From positions 32,001 to 80,423 of the forward strand of contig NZ_AUZM01000026.1 of NCBI RefSeq assembly GCF_000478195.2: a stretch of DNA of 48,423 nucleotides, read 5' to 3'. Positions within the stretch are counted from its first letter, which is position 1. Every line of letters starts with the position of its first letter. This document shows positions 9,402-17,662 of this stretch, one piece after another. The translations under genes and the position numbers were made by a program. The stretch is from Lyngbya aestuarii BL J. Its GTDB lineage: Bacteria; Cyanobacteriota; Cyanobacteriia; Cyanobacteriales; Microcoleaceae. The notes under the pieces are model-generated. The model did no database searches. It was not told the origin of the DNA and saw only the letters and a list, made by a program, of their open reading frames with translations.

Positions 9402-9839
9402 AAACTCAGTTGCCTCTGATCTTGTAAACCTATTTTGTCAAATAGCAGTGCGGGTGAACTGCTGACTGGATTATTCATAATCTTAATTAAATTTAACGTA
9501 ATGATCGCGGATCAAGCAACAGTAGCAATTCATCCTTGTGGTAAAGTGACGGGCAAAGGGAACCCACAGAGGGGGAAAAGATGGCGTTTAGTCCCAAGAA
9601 AAAATCTAGGGTTGAGGTACGCGATATCCCACAAAATCAATTCGTTGAGGCTCTCAGTTTTCTTTTTGCTAACTTTGGCAAGCTTTGACTGGGTTATGAG
9701 TCTACACCAATACCCCCTATTTTCAACGCTTCGATCCGGTTGAACTTTAGATTCTCTGTCTATGTGAAAATGTTAGGGGTGTAAATGGTGTAGAGATCGG
9801 GCATTATAATTTTGAGTCTGCTTGAGGTAATTAATTCTA
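9402..9839. other. Intergenic region between divergent ftsH and the ParM-like gene
   Basis: 438 bp that must contain promoters for both flanking genes; none could be assigned securely. It includes one short candidate reading frame with a good ribosome-binding site (9581-9688), listed separately. Confidence 0.35.
9581..9688 (+). CDS. Candidate 35-aa small protein upstream of the ParM-like gene
   Basis: An ATG at 9581 is preceded by a strong purine-rich ribosome-binding sequence (AGAGGGGGAAAAG). The frame encodes 35 residues with a basic start (MAFSPKKKSRVEVRD) and a hydrophobic end (EALSFLFANFGKL). Composition looks protein-like rather than random, but I recognise no family and it is too short for coding statistics. 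It could be a genuine small protein, a leader peptide of the following gene, or chance. It ends 151 bp before the ParM-like start on the same strand. Confidence 0.3.
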   Translation: MAFSPKKKSRVEVRDIPQNQFVEALSFLFANFGKL

Positions 9840-10949
9840 ATGCAAAGCAATAAACAGCCAGTCGGACAGCCAGCAATTGGCCCTAACACGATTATGAGCC
9901 GACAAACAACGACAACCAGTAGTCGGAGAACGATTCTGAGTGTGGACTTGGGACGAACATCCACCAAAGCTTGCGTCAGTCGCAACCCAAATGAAGTGGT
10001 GTTCATTCCTTCTAATGTCGCCCAGCTAACCGTTGAAAAAGCCCGAGGGGGTGGCTTTGAGTCCGAGAATACTGACCCTTTATTGGATCTGTGGCTCGAA
10101 TACCGGGGAGATGGTTTTGCCATCGGTCAACTTGCGGCGGATTTTGGGGCTAACCTATTTGGTGGAAATGATACAGAAAGTCCCTCAAAAGTCAATGATG
10201 CTTTGATCAAGATTTTTGCCTGTGCAGGATATTTTCAGATGAAAGGTGATGTCGATCTCATCTTAGGCTTACCGTTCTATTCGCAAGAACAGTTTGAACG
10301 CGAAAAGGAACAGATTATTAGTCTATTGATGGGGCCTCATGTTCTGCTGTTTAGAGCCAACCAAATCACCATTGATATTAAGAGTGTGCGAGTCATGCCG
10401 GAGGGCTATGGTAGTTTGATTTGGTGTGAAGCCCAAAAAAGCAAGGAAACTCCTAATTTTGCCGATTTATCTGTGGCGATTGTCGATGTCGGACATCAAA
10501 CCACAGACTTTTTAACGGTTGATCGTTTCCGGTTTGCCCGTGGGGTTTCCCAGAGCGAAGTGTTTGCCATGAGTAAGTTTTATGAAGAAGTGGCAACGAA
10601 AATTGAGGGCGCAGATAGTCAGTCTTTATATTTGTTAGAAGCGGTTCATCGTCCCGCAGGTCAGCGCTTTTATCGTCCTCGGGGTTCAGCAAAACCTGTA
10701 AACTTGGATGAAATTGTACCAGAGTTACGGAAAAAATTTGCCCAAGAACTCTCCTCTCGGTTAGTGGAATGGCTCCCCGAACGAGTTACAGATGTGGTTC
10801 TCACTGGAGGCGGTGGTGAGTTTTTCTGGGAAGATTTACAACCCCTTCTCAAACAAGCTCAACTCCGAGCGCATTTAGCTCAACCGGCTCGCAAGGCGAA
10901 TGCTTTAGGACAGTTTGTTTACGGCGAAGCTCAACTGGTTAAACGATAG
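9840..10949 (+). CDS. ParM/StbA-like actin-family ATPase
   Basis: 369 aa. It shows the actin/Hsp70 superfamily nucleotide-binding motifs: phosphate-1 ILSVDLGRTSTKA (about residues 35-47), phosphate-2 AIVDVGHQTTDFLTVD (about 215-230) and the adenosine motif DVVLTGGGGEFF near residue 321. This layout fits the ParM/StbA group, whose members polymerise to push plasmid copies apart; some relatives occur on chromosomes with unknown roles. The ATG at 9840 has a plausible GAGG ribosome-binding site; a second ATG at 9894 is possible and would drop a Gln/Ser-rich N-terminal extension. A coiled-coil protein follows 365 bp downstream on the same strand and may be its partner. Function on the chromosome is unknown. 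Confidence 0.82.
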   Translation: MQSNKQPVGQPAIGPNTIMSRQTTTTSSRRTILSVDLGRTSTKACVSRNPNEVVFIPSNVAQLTVEKARGGGFESENTDPLLDLWLEYRGDGFAIGQLAADFGANLFGGNDTESPSKVNDALIKIFACAGYFQMKGDVDLILGLPFYSQEQFEREKEQIISLLMGPHVLLFRANQITIDIKSVRVMPEGYGSLIWCEAQKSKETPNFADLSVAIVDVGHQTTDFLTVDRFRFARGVSQSEVFAMSKFYEEVATKIEGADSQSLYLLEAVHRPAGQRFYRPRGSAKPVNLDEIVPELRKKFAQELSSRLVEWLPERVTDVVLTGGGGEFFWEDLQPLLKQAQLRAHLAQPARKANALGQFVYGEAQLVKR

Positions 10950-11314
10950 AGAGTTTTCTTCTGTTCAACCCGCCCGATCTCAACTCCTCAGTTGATCAGT
11001 GATTATCTCTGTTTTTCGTCTCTATTCTTTCTGACTTTGAGAACCAGCAGGGCGGGCTGAATACCGAAATAAGGCAAGAATTTTGGTACACTGAAACCAA
11101 TTGGCTTTGAGTTGATCAAAATTTATCAAGATTGATGACAAAACTTTTGAGTCAAGATATCCCCGCGATCGCACCGAAACGAGGCTATAGGCGATCAAAT
11201 CGATCAGCAAGGTAAAAGAATGTCTTGATCAAAGGTCAAACAAGTGGGGTGAGTGTTTTCTCTAAATTGGCAGTCTACTGAATCTCTTGCAGGCAGAAAC
11301 TTTTAATTTTAATT
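10950..11314. promoter_or_regulatory. Candidate centromere/operator region with clustered TGATCA sites
   Basis: 365 bp between the ParM-like ATPase and the coiled-coil gene. TTGATCA occurs at 10992-10998, 11112-11118 and 11225-11231, with the related CGATCA at 11192-11197 and 11201-11206, and near-matches at 11124-11135. In ParMRC modules the partner protein binds a cluster of short repeats. The motif is common elsewhere in this window, so the cluster is suggestive only. Confidence 0.3.
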
Positions 11315-11875
11315 ATGTTCCGGGCTAATAAAAAACTAACCCAGTCAGTTACGTTTACAACAGAAGATGCTGCCGATCAAGCTTTATGGGAAGCGATAGA
11401 AAAAGAGCTATCTCTGACTAAATATCAGACGTTTAGTAATCTTTGCAAGCAAGCCCTCTGGCAATTTTTATTTGTTTCTGACTCTCCCGCGAAGACTTCA
11501 ACCCCAGCAGAAACAACAACTTCTTCTTCCTCAATCTCTCCGACTCCCAATCATTCTCACAAACTAGAAGAACAAGTCAGTGAACTGCAAAAGCAGCTTT
11601 CCCATTTAGAACAGAAAATGTTAACGGAGGAAGGAAACCGTTTTGAACGCCTCCAACGTCAACTCACTCAGATGACTCAACAACTGGCTCAGTTACAAGT
11701 GGCAATTACACTACAACCGAGTTCACCGACTCCTCAACCTGCCTCTCAAATCACTTCTTCCTCTTCATTTCCAGAACCTGTTGCTGAACCTGTCGAACCC
11801 GAAACCCAAGCCACTCCTGAGCAAGAATCCGATCCCGTATTACAGCGTTTAAGTTCGCTGGTTGATGATTTTTAG
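11315..11875 (+). CDS. Coiled-coil protein, possible ParR-like partner of the ParM-like ATPase
   Basis: 186 aa. Residues 8-50 (QSVTFTTEDAADQALWEAIE, then SLTKYQTFSNLCKQALWQFL) could form a small strand-helix-helix DNA-binding domain of ribbon-helix-helix type. A Ser/Thr/Pro-rich linker follows, then a coiled coil at about 85-130 (EEQVSELQKQLSHLEQKM and LQRQLTQMTQQLAQLQ), another low-complexity linker, and a conserved-looking end VLQRLSSLVDDF. The position behind a ParM-like gene on the same strand fits a segregation adaptor. The fold and the partnership are inferences. No clear Shine-Dalgarno sequence precedes the ATG. Confidence 0.6.
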   Translation: MFRANKKLTQSVTFTTEDAADQALWEAIEKELSLTKYQTFSNLCKQALWQFLFVSDSPAKTSTPAETTTSSSSISPTPNHSHKLEEQVSELQKQLSHLEQKMLTEEGNRFERLQRQLTQMTQQLAQLQVAITLQPSSPTPQPASQITSSSSFPEPVAEPVEPETQATPEQESDPVLQRLSSLVDDF

Positions 11876-11924
11876 ACAAGATCGGACACTTTATATGAGT
11901 CACAACAGGGTTGCAAAGTCAAAC

Positions 11925-13625
11925 TTACTTACGTTTAGCTCCGGCTTTCTTTTTCGCTGCTTTCGCTGCTTTTTTCGCTGCTTTTTCGGCGGCAATTTTT
12001 GCTAATCGTTCTTGCTCTTTCTCCTCTTCTATTTTATCCAAATAGTAGTGATAATCACCCAAATAAGTCCGAAACTCACCGTCGCGAATTTCTACAATTT
12101 TGTTGGCGGCTTTGGAGATAAAATAACGGTCGTGAGAAACAATAATCACCGTTCCGTCATAGCTTTGTAGAGCTTCCTCTAGCATCTCCTTCGCTGGAAT
12201 ATCTAAGTGATTGGTCGGTTCGTCCAAAATGAGTAAGTTAACAGGTTGTAGGAGCATTTTAGCGAGTGCTAGTCGCGCTTTTTCTCCTCCACTCAAAGCC
12301 CCAACTTTCTTCGCGACGGTTTCTCCACTAAACAAGAAACGACCTAAAAGTGTCCGCACTTCTTCGTTTTTCCAGTCGGGAACTTCATCATGGATTGTGT
12401 CTAGAACCGTTTTATCTAAGTCTAAAGCTTCCGCTTGATTTTGCTCAAAATAACCCGGAATAACGTTATGTTTCCCTAAGCTAACTTTCCCTTCACTGGA
12501 TTGCTCTAATCCCATAATAAAGCGCAAAAGGGTTGATTTTCCACAACCATTCGGCCCTAAAAAGGCAATGCGATCGCCTCGTTCTATCGATAAATCTGCT
12601 CCTAAAAACAGAATCTTATCATCATACATATGAACGAGATCTTTAATCTCAACGACACTTTGACCACTACGCGGTGCCGGAGGAAATTTAAACTTTAATG
12701 TTTTTAAAGAGGCAGTCGGTGCTTCAACTCGTTCGATCTTATCGAGTTGTTTTTCACGACTTTTTGCTTGGGTACTGCGAGTCGCACTGGCTCGAAATTT
12801 ATCGACAAAAGCCTGCTGTTTCTCAAGTTCTTTTTGTTGACGTTCATAGGTACTCAGTTGGGCAATTTGTGCCTCAGCTTTTTGTTCGAGATACGCGCTG
12901 TAGTTCCCTAAATAAACCGTAGAAACACCCCGTTCAGTTTCCACAATTTGCGTACAAAGACGATCCAAAAATTCTCGGTCATGGGAAACAATCACCATCG
13001 GAGTTGTTAACCCCTTTAGATAGGTTTCTAACCACTCAATCGTTTGTAAGTCGAGGTGGTTTGTCGGTTCATCGAGGAGCAATAAATCAGGATTTTGCAG
13101 GAGGATTTTTCCTAAACTCATTCGCATTTGCCAACCGCCACTAAAGGCACTCACCAGGCGATCGCCATCTTCGGAATCAAACCCCATCTCCGGTAAAATC
13201 TTCTCAATTTGTGCTTCTAAAGCATAGCCATGAATGCCTTCAAATTGACGTTGGAAGCGATCTAACTTGGTAATTAGGGAATCAAGTTCTTCGGGACTGG
13301 CAGTTTCCATATCCCGTTGTACCTGAGCCAGCGACTCTTGAATAGTATTGGCTTCGGTAAAAACAGTCCAAAATTCTTCGCGAACCGTGCGAGTGGGATC
13401 GACTTCAAATTCTTGAGTCAAATAAGACATATTGAGACTTGCAGGACGAATGATTTGTCCAGATGTCGGCTCTATTTCACCTGCAATAATTTTGAGTTGA
13501 GTGGTCTTTCCTGCTCCGTTGACACCCACCAACCCAGTTCGCTCTCCAGGCTTGACTTCCCAATTTATATCTTTGAGAATAACGCCAGTGGGGTAAATTT
13601 TACTAATATGTTCGAGTCGCAGCAT
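11925..13625 (-). CDS. ABC-F family ATPase, Uup/EttA-like
   Basis: 566 aa with two ABC ATPase domains and no membrane segments, as in ABC-F proteins that act on ribosomes as translation factors. Domain 1 has Walker A GVNGAGKT (34-41), signature AFSGGWQMR and Walker B LLLLDEPTNHLD. Domain 2 has Walker A GPNGCGKS, signature LSGGEKAR and Walker B LLILDEPTNHLD. The interdomain linker (P-site tRNA interaction motif in relatives) is helical and charged (QKAEAQIAQLSTYERQQKEL). The C-terminus is a Lys/Ala-rich basic tail. Which ABC-F subgroup it belongs to cannot be settled by eye. It converges with the coiled-coil gene, 49 bp apart. Confidence 0.9.
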   Translation of the reverse strand: MLRLEHISKIYPTGVILKDINWEVKPGERTGLVGVNGAGKTTQLKIIAGEIEPTSGQIIRPASLNMSYLTQEFEVDPTRTVREEFWTVFTEANTIQESLAQVQRDMETASPEELDSLITKLDRFQRQFEGIHGYALEAQIEKILPEMGFDSEDGDRLVSAFSGGWQMRMSLGKILLQNPDLLLLDEPTNHLDLQTIEWLETYLKGLTTPMVIVSHDREFLDRLCTQIVETERGVSTVYLGNYSAYLEQKAEAQIAQLSTYERQQKELEKQQAFVDKFRASATRSTQAKSREKQLDKIERVEAPTASLKTLKFKFPPAPRSGQSVVEIKDLVHMYDDKILFLGADLSIERGDRIAFLGPNGCGKSTLLRFIMGLEQSSEGKVSLGKHNVIPGYFEQNQAEALDLDKTVLDTIHDEVPDWKNEEVRTLLGRFLFSGETVAKKVGALSGGEKARLALAKMLLQPVNLLILDEPTNHLDIPAKEMLEEALQSYDGTVIIVSHDRYFISKAANKIVEIRDGEFRTYLGDYHYYLDKIEEEKEQERLAKIAAEKAAKKAAKAAKKKAGAKRK

Positions 13626-13800
13626 CAGGTATTTTCCAAGACAGCAAGGTAAGGGTGCAGAGAATTTAGCCCGCAGATCAGGGCATCATACATTCTTTGA
13701 TCCAATCAATCTTAACAAAAATTAACCCCCTATTACAGTGACCAGTGAACAGTGACTCTGGATGAATGATCAACTCTCAATCTTGCCTGTCCCCGGTTCC

Positions 13801-14217
13801 CTATTCCCGATTGTCTCTTTTCGGTAAACTGGCTTGATAGACCTCTGCGGCTTGTTGAACAATTGTTTTCAGGTCTTCAGGGTTCCAAGGTTTAGTGACA
13901 CATTTATAAATTTGAGCCGCACTGATCGTGTCTGGGTCATCTTCTAGAGTATCCTCAGAGTAACCTGTTAACAGAATCCGAATCGTATTGGGGAAGCGAT
14001 CGCTAATTTTGCTCAAAAATTCAACCCCTGTCATTTCTGGCATACTTTGATCAGAAATAATAATCGCCATTTCTCCTTCCGTGTCTAGAATTTCCAGAGC
14101 GGTGGCTGGACTAATTGCCAAAAAAACCGGAAAATGACGGCGAAACGTTCTATAGATCAGATCGAGGTTCGCCTGCTCATCATCAACTACCATGAGCTTA
14201 AGTTTGGATTTAGGCAT
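13801..14217 (-). CDS. Single-domain response regulator
   Basis: 138 aa, a CheY-like receiver with no output domain. The acidic pocket is VVDDE (Asp12, Asp13), the phosphoacceptor is Asp56 in IIISDQSMPEMTG, and the conserved Thr84 (LLTGY) and Lys109 (VTKPW) are present. The SDQSMPEMTG and TKPW style resembles receivers of RpfG-like and cyanobacterial hybrid systems. No histidine kinase is encoded nearby, so its partner is unknown. It starts 183 bp after ilvH on the same strand. An inverted repeat (14269-14323) lies in its upstream region and might influence expression. Confidence 0.88.
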   Translation of the reverse strand: MPKSKLKLMVVDDEQANLDLIYRTFRRHFPVFLAISPATALEILDTEGEMAIIISDQSMPEMTGVEFLSKISDRFPNTIRILLTGYSEDTLEDDPDTISAAQIYKCVTKPWNPEDLKTIVQQAAEVYQASLPKRDNRE

Positions 14218-14268
14218 CTCTAGATTAAGAAGCGCACTCTTGAGCGTTTAGTTGCTGGCTGACTTCAG

Positions 14269-14323
14269 GTACAGGTTTTGCTCGACTTGATCACAAAGAA
14301 AAGCACGAAAGCGCAACCTGTAC
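14269..14323 (-). promoter_or_regulatory. Inverted repeat upstream of the response regulator
   Basis: Perfect 9-bp arms GTACAGGTT (14269-14277) and AACCTGTAC (14315-14323) enclose 37 nt. It lies 52 bp before the start codon at 14217 and 78 bp after the ilvH stop. It could be a 5'-leader hairpin or a terminator-like structure for ilvH. There is no U-run. Confidence 0.35.
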
Positions 14324-14400
14324 TTAATTATCGATTCGTCTTCTAACCTATCATATATTTCTCGTCCCATCTGCATCGGCTAGAGCCAACCTAACAGAAC

Positions 14401-14931
14401 TTATAGACGGCTAGTTTCCATCGGCTGACTTTTGAGAAACTCAGTATTAACACCCGACTCACGAGTCAAAGCAACCTTCCCAGTGCGAGCAATTTCACGA
14501 ATCCCAAACCGACTCAGCACTTGAATAATAGCAACCATTTTTCCCGGATCTCCGACCACTTCAACCGTCAGGGTGCTTTCCCCAATATCCACCACACGCG
14601 CTCGGAAAATATGAGCCAGTTCAATAATTTCTGAACGCATCGCACTCCCATTACAGTTAATCTTGAGCAGCATCAACTCCCGTTCCACAGAGGGAACTTC
14701 AGTAATATCCTGGACTTTGAGGACATTAATCAATTTGTAGAGTTGTTTGGTAATCTGCTCAATAATGCGGTCATCTCCCGAAACAATCATCGTAATCCGG
14801 GAAATGCCACTTTGTTCAGCAGGCCCTACCGCCAGACTTTCAATATTAAAACCCCGACGTGCAAATAAACCCGCAATACGAGTTAGAACACCTGCTTCGT
14901 CTTCCACTAAAACAGAAAGAGTATGTTTCAT
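14401..14931 (-). CDS. ilvH: Acetolactate synthase small (regulatory) subunit
   Basis: 176 aa, typical length. It is the regulatory partner of acetohydroxyacid synthase in branched-chain amino acid synthesis and confers valine feedback sensitivity in relatives. The N-terminal ACT domain begins [20 protein letters not shown] and continues [17 protein letters not shown], the classical IlvH/IlvN signature. The C-terminal domain has [18 protein letters not shown] and [14 protein letters not shown]. The catalytic subunit IlvB is not in the window, which is common in cyanobacteria where the genes are unlinked. A perfect 24-bp palindrome lies 155-178 bp upstream of the start. Confidence 0.95.
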   Translation of the reverse strand: MKHTLSVLVEDEAGVLTRIAGLFARRGFNIESLAVGPAEQSGISRITMIVSGDDRIIEQITKQLYKLINVLKVQDITEVPSVERELMLLKINCNGSAMRSEIIELAHIFRARVVDIGESTLTVEVVGDPGKMVAIIQVLSRFGIREIARTGKVALTRESGVNTEFLKSQPMETSRL

Positions 14932-15085
14932 CTCAAAACTTGAGCTTGATCAAAGTCAAAAATTTGCATCTCTCGATTTTATCGGAAACCTTTGACCACT
15001 TTTTACAGTTATCAGTTTACAGGGAACGGTAGCTCTGGGAACAGCAGCTCTAGGAACAGTTTTTTCAAGTTGGAAGATCAGGGAG

Positions 15086-15109
15086 AGGGATAATTGATCA
15101 ATTATCCCT
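15086..15109. promoter_or_regulatory. Perfect 24-bp palindrome
   Basis: The half AGGGATAATTGA is followed at once by its exact reverse complement, giving a 12+12 perfect palindrome. It lies 48 bp past the stop of the antiporter gene and 155 bp before ilvH, both on the minus strand. It has no U-run. It could be an operator for a dimeric regulator of ilvH or a termination or processing hairpin. Confidence 0.5.
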
Positions 15110-15156
15110 ACAGAAACGGTTGACGATCTCCTGATCTCCGGAATGGTTTTGAGCGA

Positions 15157-16563
15157 CTAGCTAGAAGTTTCGGGTTCGGCAACTTCCTCTGTTTTCATCA
15201 CCACTCGCAACAGAGGCGGCGCGACAAAGGTTGTCAAAATCACCATTAAAATAATCGCCACATCCAAAGCCGGTGAAAGCGCCCCACTATCAGAACCGAC
15301 GGCGGCAAAGACGAGTCCAACTTCACCCCGAGGAATCATTCCCACCCCAATTGCCAAACGATTCACTTGAGGGATGCCAAAAACGCTCCAACCTGAAACA
15401 ACTTTCCCAATCATGGCTACCACAATCAGAAATGAGGCAATAATTAATCCTTCTCGATTTTCGGGGATAGCAGGATTGAGAACACTCAAATCGGTTTTGG
15501 TTCCCACAGTGACAAAGAAAACCGGAACAATCACACCCGCAATCGGTATAATCAGATCCTCTAAATGTTGGTCTTCAATGTCCGTCTCATCAAGAACTAA
15601 ACCTGCCGCAAACGCCCCTAAAATTGCTTCGAGGTTAATCGCTGCCGCAATATAAGAGAGAACAAGTGCGAGCGTTAAAGCCGGAATCACCACTCGACCC
15701 CGAGTTTTGAACTGTTTAGCCAGGGCAACAAAGCTGTTGTTGAAAAAGCGGCCCAGGAGAATCGCACCGACAAGAAAAACACTTGCACTGATAATCAGGT
15801 AGACGGTATTGAGAACATCAATTTCTCCGGTTTTGGCTAAACTCGCGACAACAGCCAAAACAATAATCCCCAAAATATCATCCATCACGGCCGCACCCAG
15901 AATAATCTGACCCTCTGTAGAGGAGAGTTGACCGATTTCTGTGAGGACTCGTGATGTGATCCCAATGCTAGTTGCGGTTAAAGCAGCACCTGCAAAAATC
16001 GCTGCAACCGTTGGGGTATGGAAAATCAAAATTAAGCCTGCGGTACCTGCAACAAAGGGAACGGTCACTCCAACGACCGCCACCAGTAGAGACTGGATAC
16101 CGACTTCTAGCAGTTGTCTGATGTTGGACTCTAATCCAATTTCAAACAACAAGACAATTACCCCTAATTCAGCGAGAACAGAAAGGACTTCACTGGTCGC
16201 TTCATAGGTGGTTTGAGCAGCATTAGGTTCTAATCCTGTTGTCGCTTGTAAAATGCTCATAATCAGGGAGCTGGTATAATCCCCATTTTCGGGAAACACA
16301 ACCAGATGCAGTGCCGAGACACCGATCACGACACCCCCAACCAATTCACCCAACACAGGGGGAAACCCTAACCAGTTGAAAAATTCTCCGCCCGCTTTAC
16401 TGGCGATGAAAATTGCAACTAAACTTAGCAACACTCCGCACAAAATGATCACGGATTCAGGTTCAGCAGAAGCTTCTTCTGTGGCTGTTGCCAGCAAGGG
16501 GAAAGTATCAGATAAATGGAAAAAAACAGGGGAAGAACTCACCCCGGCAACAAGATCAATCAT
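15157..16563 (-). CDS. CPA2-family cation/proton antiporter
   Basis: 468 aa integral membrane protein with about a dozen hydrophobic segments starting near residue 38. The motif FPPVLGELVGGVVIGVSAL and the later LEAILGAFAAGLVLDETD are typical of the monovalent cation:proton antiporter-2 group (NapA/KefB-like). MIPRGEVGLVFA near the C-terminus is another hallmark. A conserved acidic/polar core in ALTATSIGITSRVL and GAAVMDDILGIIVLA fits the ion-binding helices. There is no RCK/TrkA-N domain at the C-terminus, so it is the short form. Likely role is Na+ or K+/H+ exchange for pH and salt homeostasis. Substrate cannot be set from sequence. It starts 44 bp downstream of the nitrilase-family gene's stop on the same strand. 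Confidence 0.9.
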   Translation of the reverse strand: MIDLVAGVSSSPVFFHLSDTFPLLATATEEASAEPESVIILCGVLLSLVAIFIASKAGGEFFNWLGFPPVLGELVGGVVIGVSALHLVVFPENGDYTSSLIMSILQATTGLEPNAAQTTYEATSEVLSVLAELGVIVLLFEIGLESNIRQLLEVGIQSLLVAVVGVTVPFVAGTAGLILIFHTPTVAAIFAGAALTATSIGITSRVLTEIGQLSSTEGQIILGAAVMDDILGIIVLAVVASLAKTGEIDVLNTVYLIISASVFLVGAILLGRFFNNSFVALAKQFKTRGRVVIPALTLALVLSYIAAAINLEAILGAFAAGLVLDETDIEDQHLEDLIIPIAGVIVPVFFVTVGTKTDLSVLNPAIPENREGLIIASFLIVVAMIGKVVSGWSVFGIPQVNRLAIGVGMIPRGEVGLVFAAVGSDSGALSPALDVAIILMVILTTFVAPPLLRVVMKTEEVAEPETSS

Positions 16564-16607
16564 CTATTCCGCAGAACTCATCGTGTCTAGTCTAACGGAA
16601 TGTTGTC

Positions 16608-17420
16608 CTACAAAAATACTCGATGTTTGAGACTGGGCATTTGCACCCGGACTTGTTCGAGGCGAGTCGGTTGAATTTCAGCAATGGCGACACCGGGTTG
16701 ATCTCCCACCTCGTCTAAAATTACACCCCAAGGATCAATAATCATCGCATGACCGTGAGTGTAGCGCCGACCATAGTGATTTCCGGTTTGGGCAGGTGCA
16801 ACGACATAACAGCTATTTTCAATCGCTCTGGCTTTCAGCAACACTTCCCAATGATCTTTTCCGGTATAAGCGGTAAAAGCCGCCGGAACAAACAGAACCT
16901 CGGCGCCTTGACTGGATAAATGGCGATACAGTTCGGGAAATCTGACATCATAGCAAACCGATAAGCCTAAATTGCCGAGTTCCTCGGACTTGTAAACTGA
17001 GGGTAACTGTTGACCTGCCATGACGGTAAAGGATTCTTGGTAGTTGTTCCCATCGGGCAGATTTACATCGAATAAATGCACTTTCTGATACCGAGCCAAT
17101 TCATTCCCACTCGGATCAATCAGTAAGGCTGTATTATACACTTTGCCGATGTCGCTCGGAACTGGAAATCCTCCCCCGAGTAGCGTTACCTGAAAGCGTT
17201 GGGCTGTGGTCTGAAGAAATTTTTCGGTTTGTGCTGCAATTTCACTAGCTTGAGCTAATTTTTCGGCTTCTTTGCCCATAAATGAAAAATTCTCCGGTAA
17301 GCAGACTAGCTCTGCCCCTCGACGCACGGCTAAATCAATTAACTCTAGCGCCTCGGCTAAATTTTTTTCTAGCTCGGGCAAACTTGTCATTTGAATTGCA
17401 GCAACAAGATAGGATCTCAT
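16608..17420 (-). CDS. Nitrilase-superfamily carbon-nitrogen hydrolase (Nit1/Nit2-like)
   Basis: 270 aa. The catalytic triad is visible as Glu43 (LPENFSF), Lys113 (YQKVHLFDVNLP) and Cys156 (LSVCYDVRFPELYRH). These surroundings match the Nit branch, whose members hydrolyse deaminated glutathione or omega-amides such as 2-oxoglutaramate. Therefore metabolite repair of deaminated glutathione is the best guess, but omega-amidase is an alternative. It is cytoplasmic, with no signal peptide. It is followed by the antiporter gene on the same strand with a 44-bp gap, possibly co-transcribed. Confidence 0.88.
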   Translation of the reverse strand: MRSYLVAAIQMTSLPELEKNLAEALELIDLAVRRGAELVCLPENFSFMGKEAEKLAQASEIAAQTEKFLQTTAQRFQVTLLGGGFPVPSDIGKVYNTALLIDPSGNELARYQKVHLFDVNLPDGNNYQESFTVMAGQQLPSVYKSEELGNLGLSVCYDVRFPELYRHLSSQGAEVLFVPAAFTAYTGKDHWEVLLKARAIENSCYVVAPAQTGNHYGRRYTHGHAMIIDPWGVILDEVGDQPGVAIAEIQPTRLEQVRVQMPSLKHRVFL

Positions 17421-17521
17421 AGAGCCAAAGACGATTTAGGGACAGTAGCTAAAGGTTGTTAATCACTCTCACTGTTACCGAAAAATCAAATAACGGGAGA
17501 TTTTGATTTGCTGATTGAATG

Positions 17522-17641
17522 ATTCAGGGGGACTTGGGATTGACCGTTAAAAATAGGAGTTCATCCCATTGACACAGACAGACAAGACTTTAATCAGAGC
17601 GCTTTGAAGTTAACACTTCCATGCCAAGAGCCCCCCTGAAT
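17522..17641. repeat. 120-bp element bounded by inverted repeats
   Basis: ATTCAGGGGG (17522-17531) is the exact reverse complement of CCCCCTGAAT (17632-17641). Just inside, CTTGG (17533-17537) pairs with CCAAG (17624-17628). The interior is about 85 bp with no reading frame. It lies just past the psaJ stop (17663), between psaJ and the nitrilase-family gene. It may act as a psaJ 3'-end hairpin or be a small MITE-like element; no target duplication was evident. Confidence 0.4.
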
Positions 17642-17662
17642 TGTTCTAAATGCTATTACCGT

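Noticed and set aside
9435-9743. 102-codon plus-strand frame between ftsH and the ParM-like gene
   Set aside because: No ribosome-binding site, no recognisable domain, and it overlaps the promoter region of ftsH. A different, shorter frame in the same region is a better candidate.
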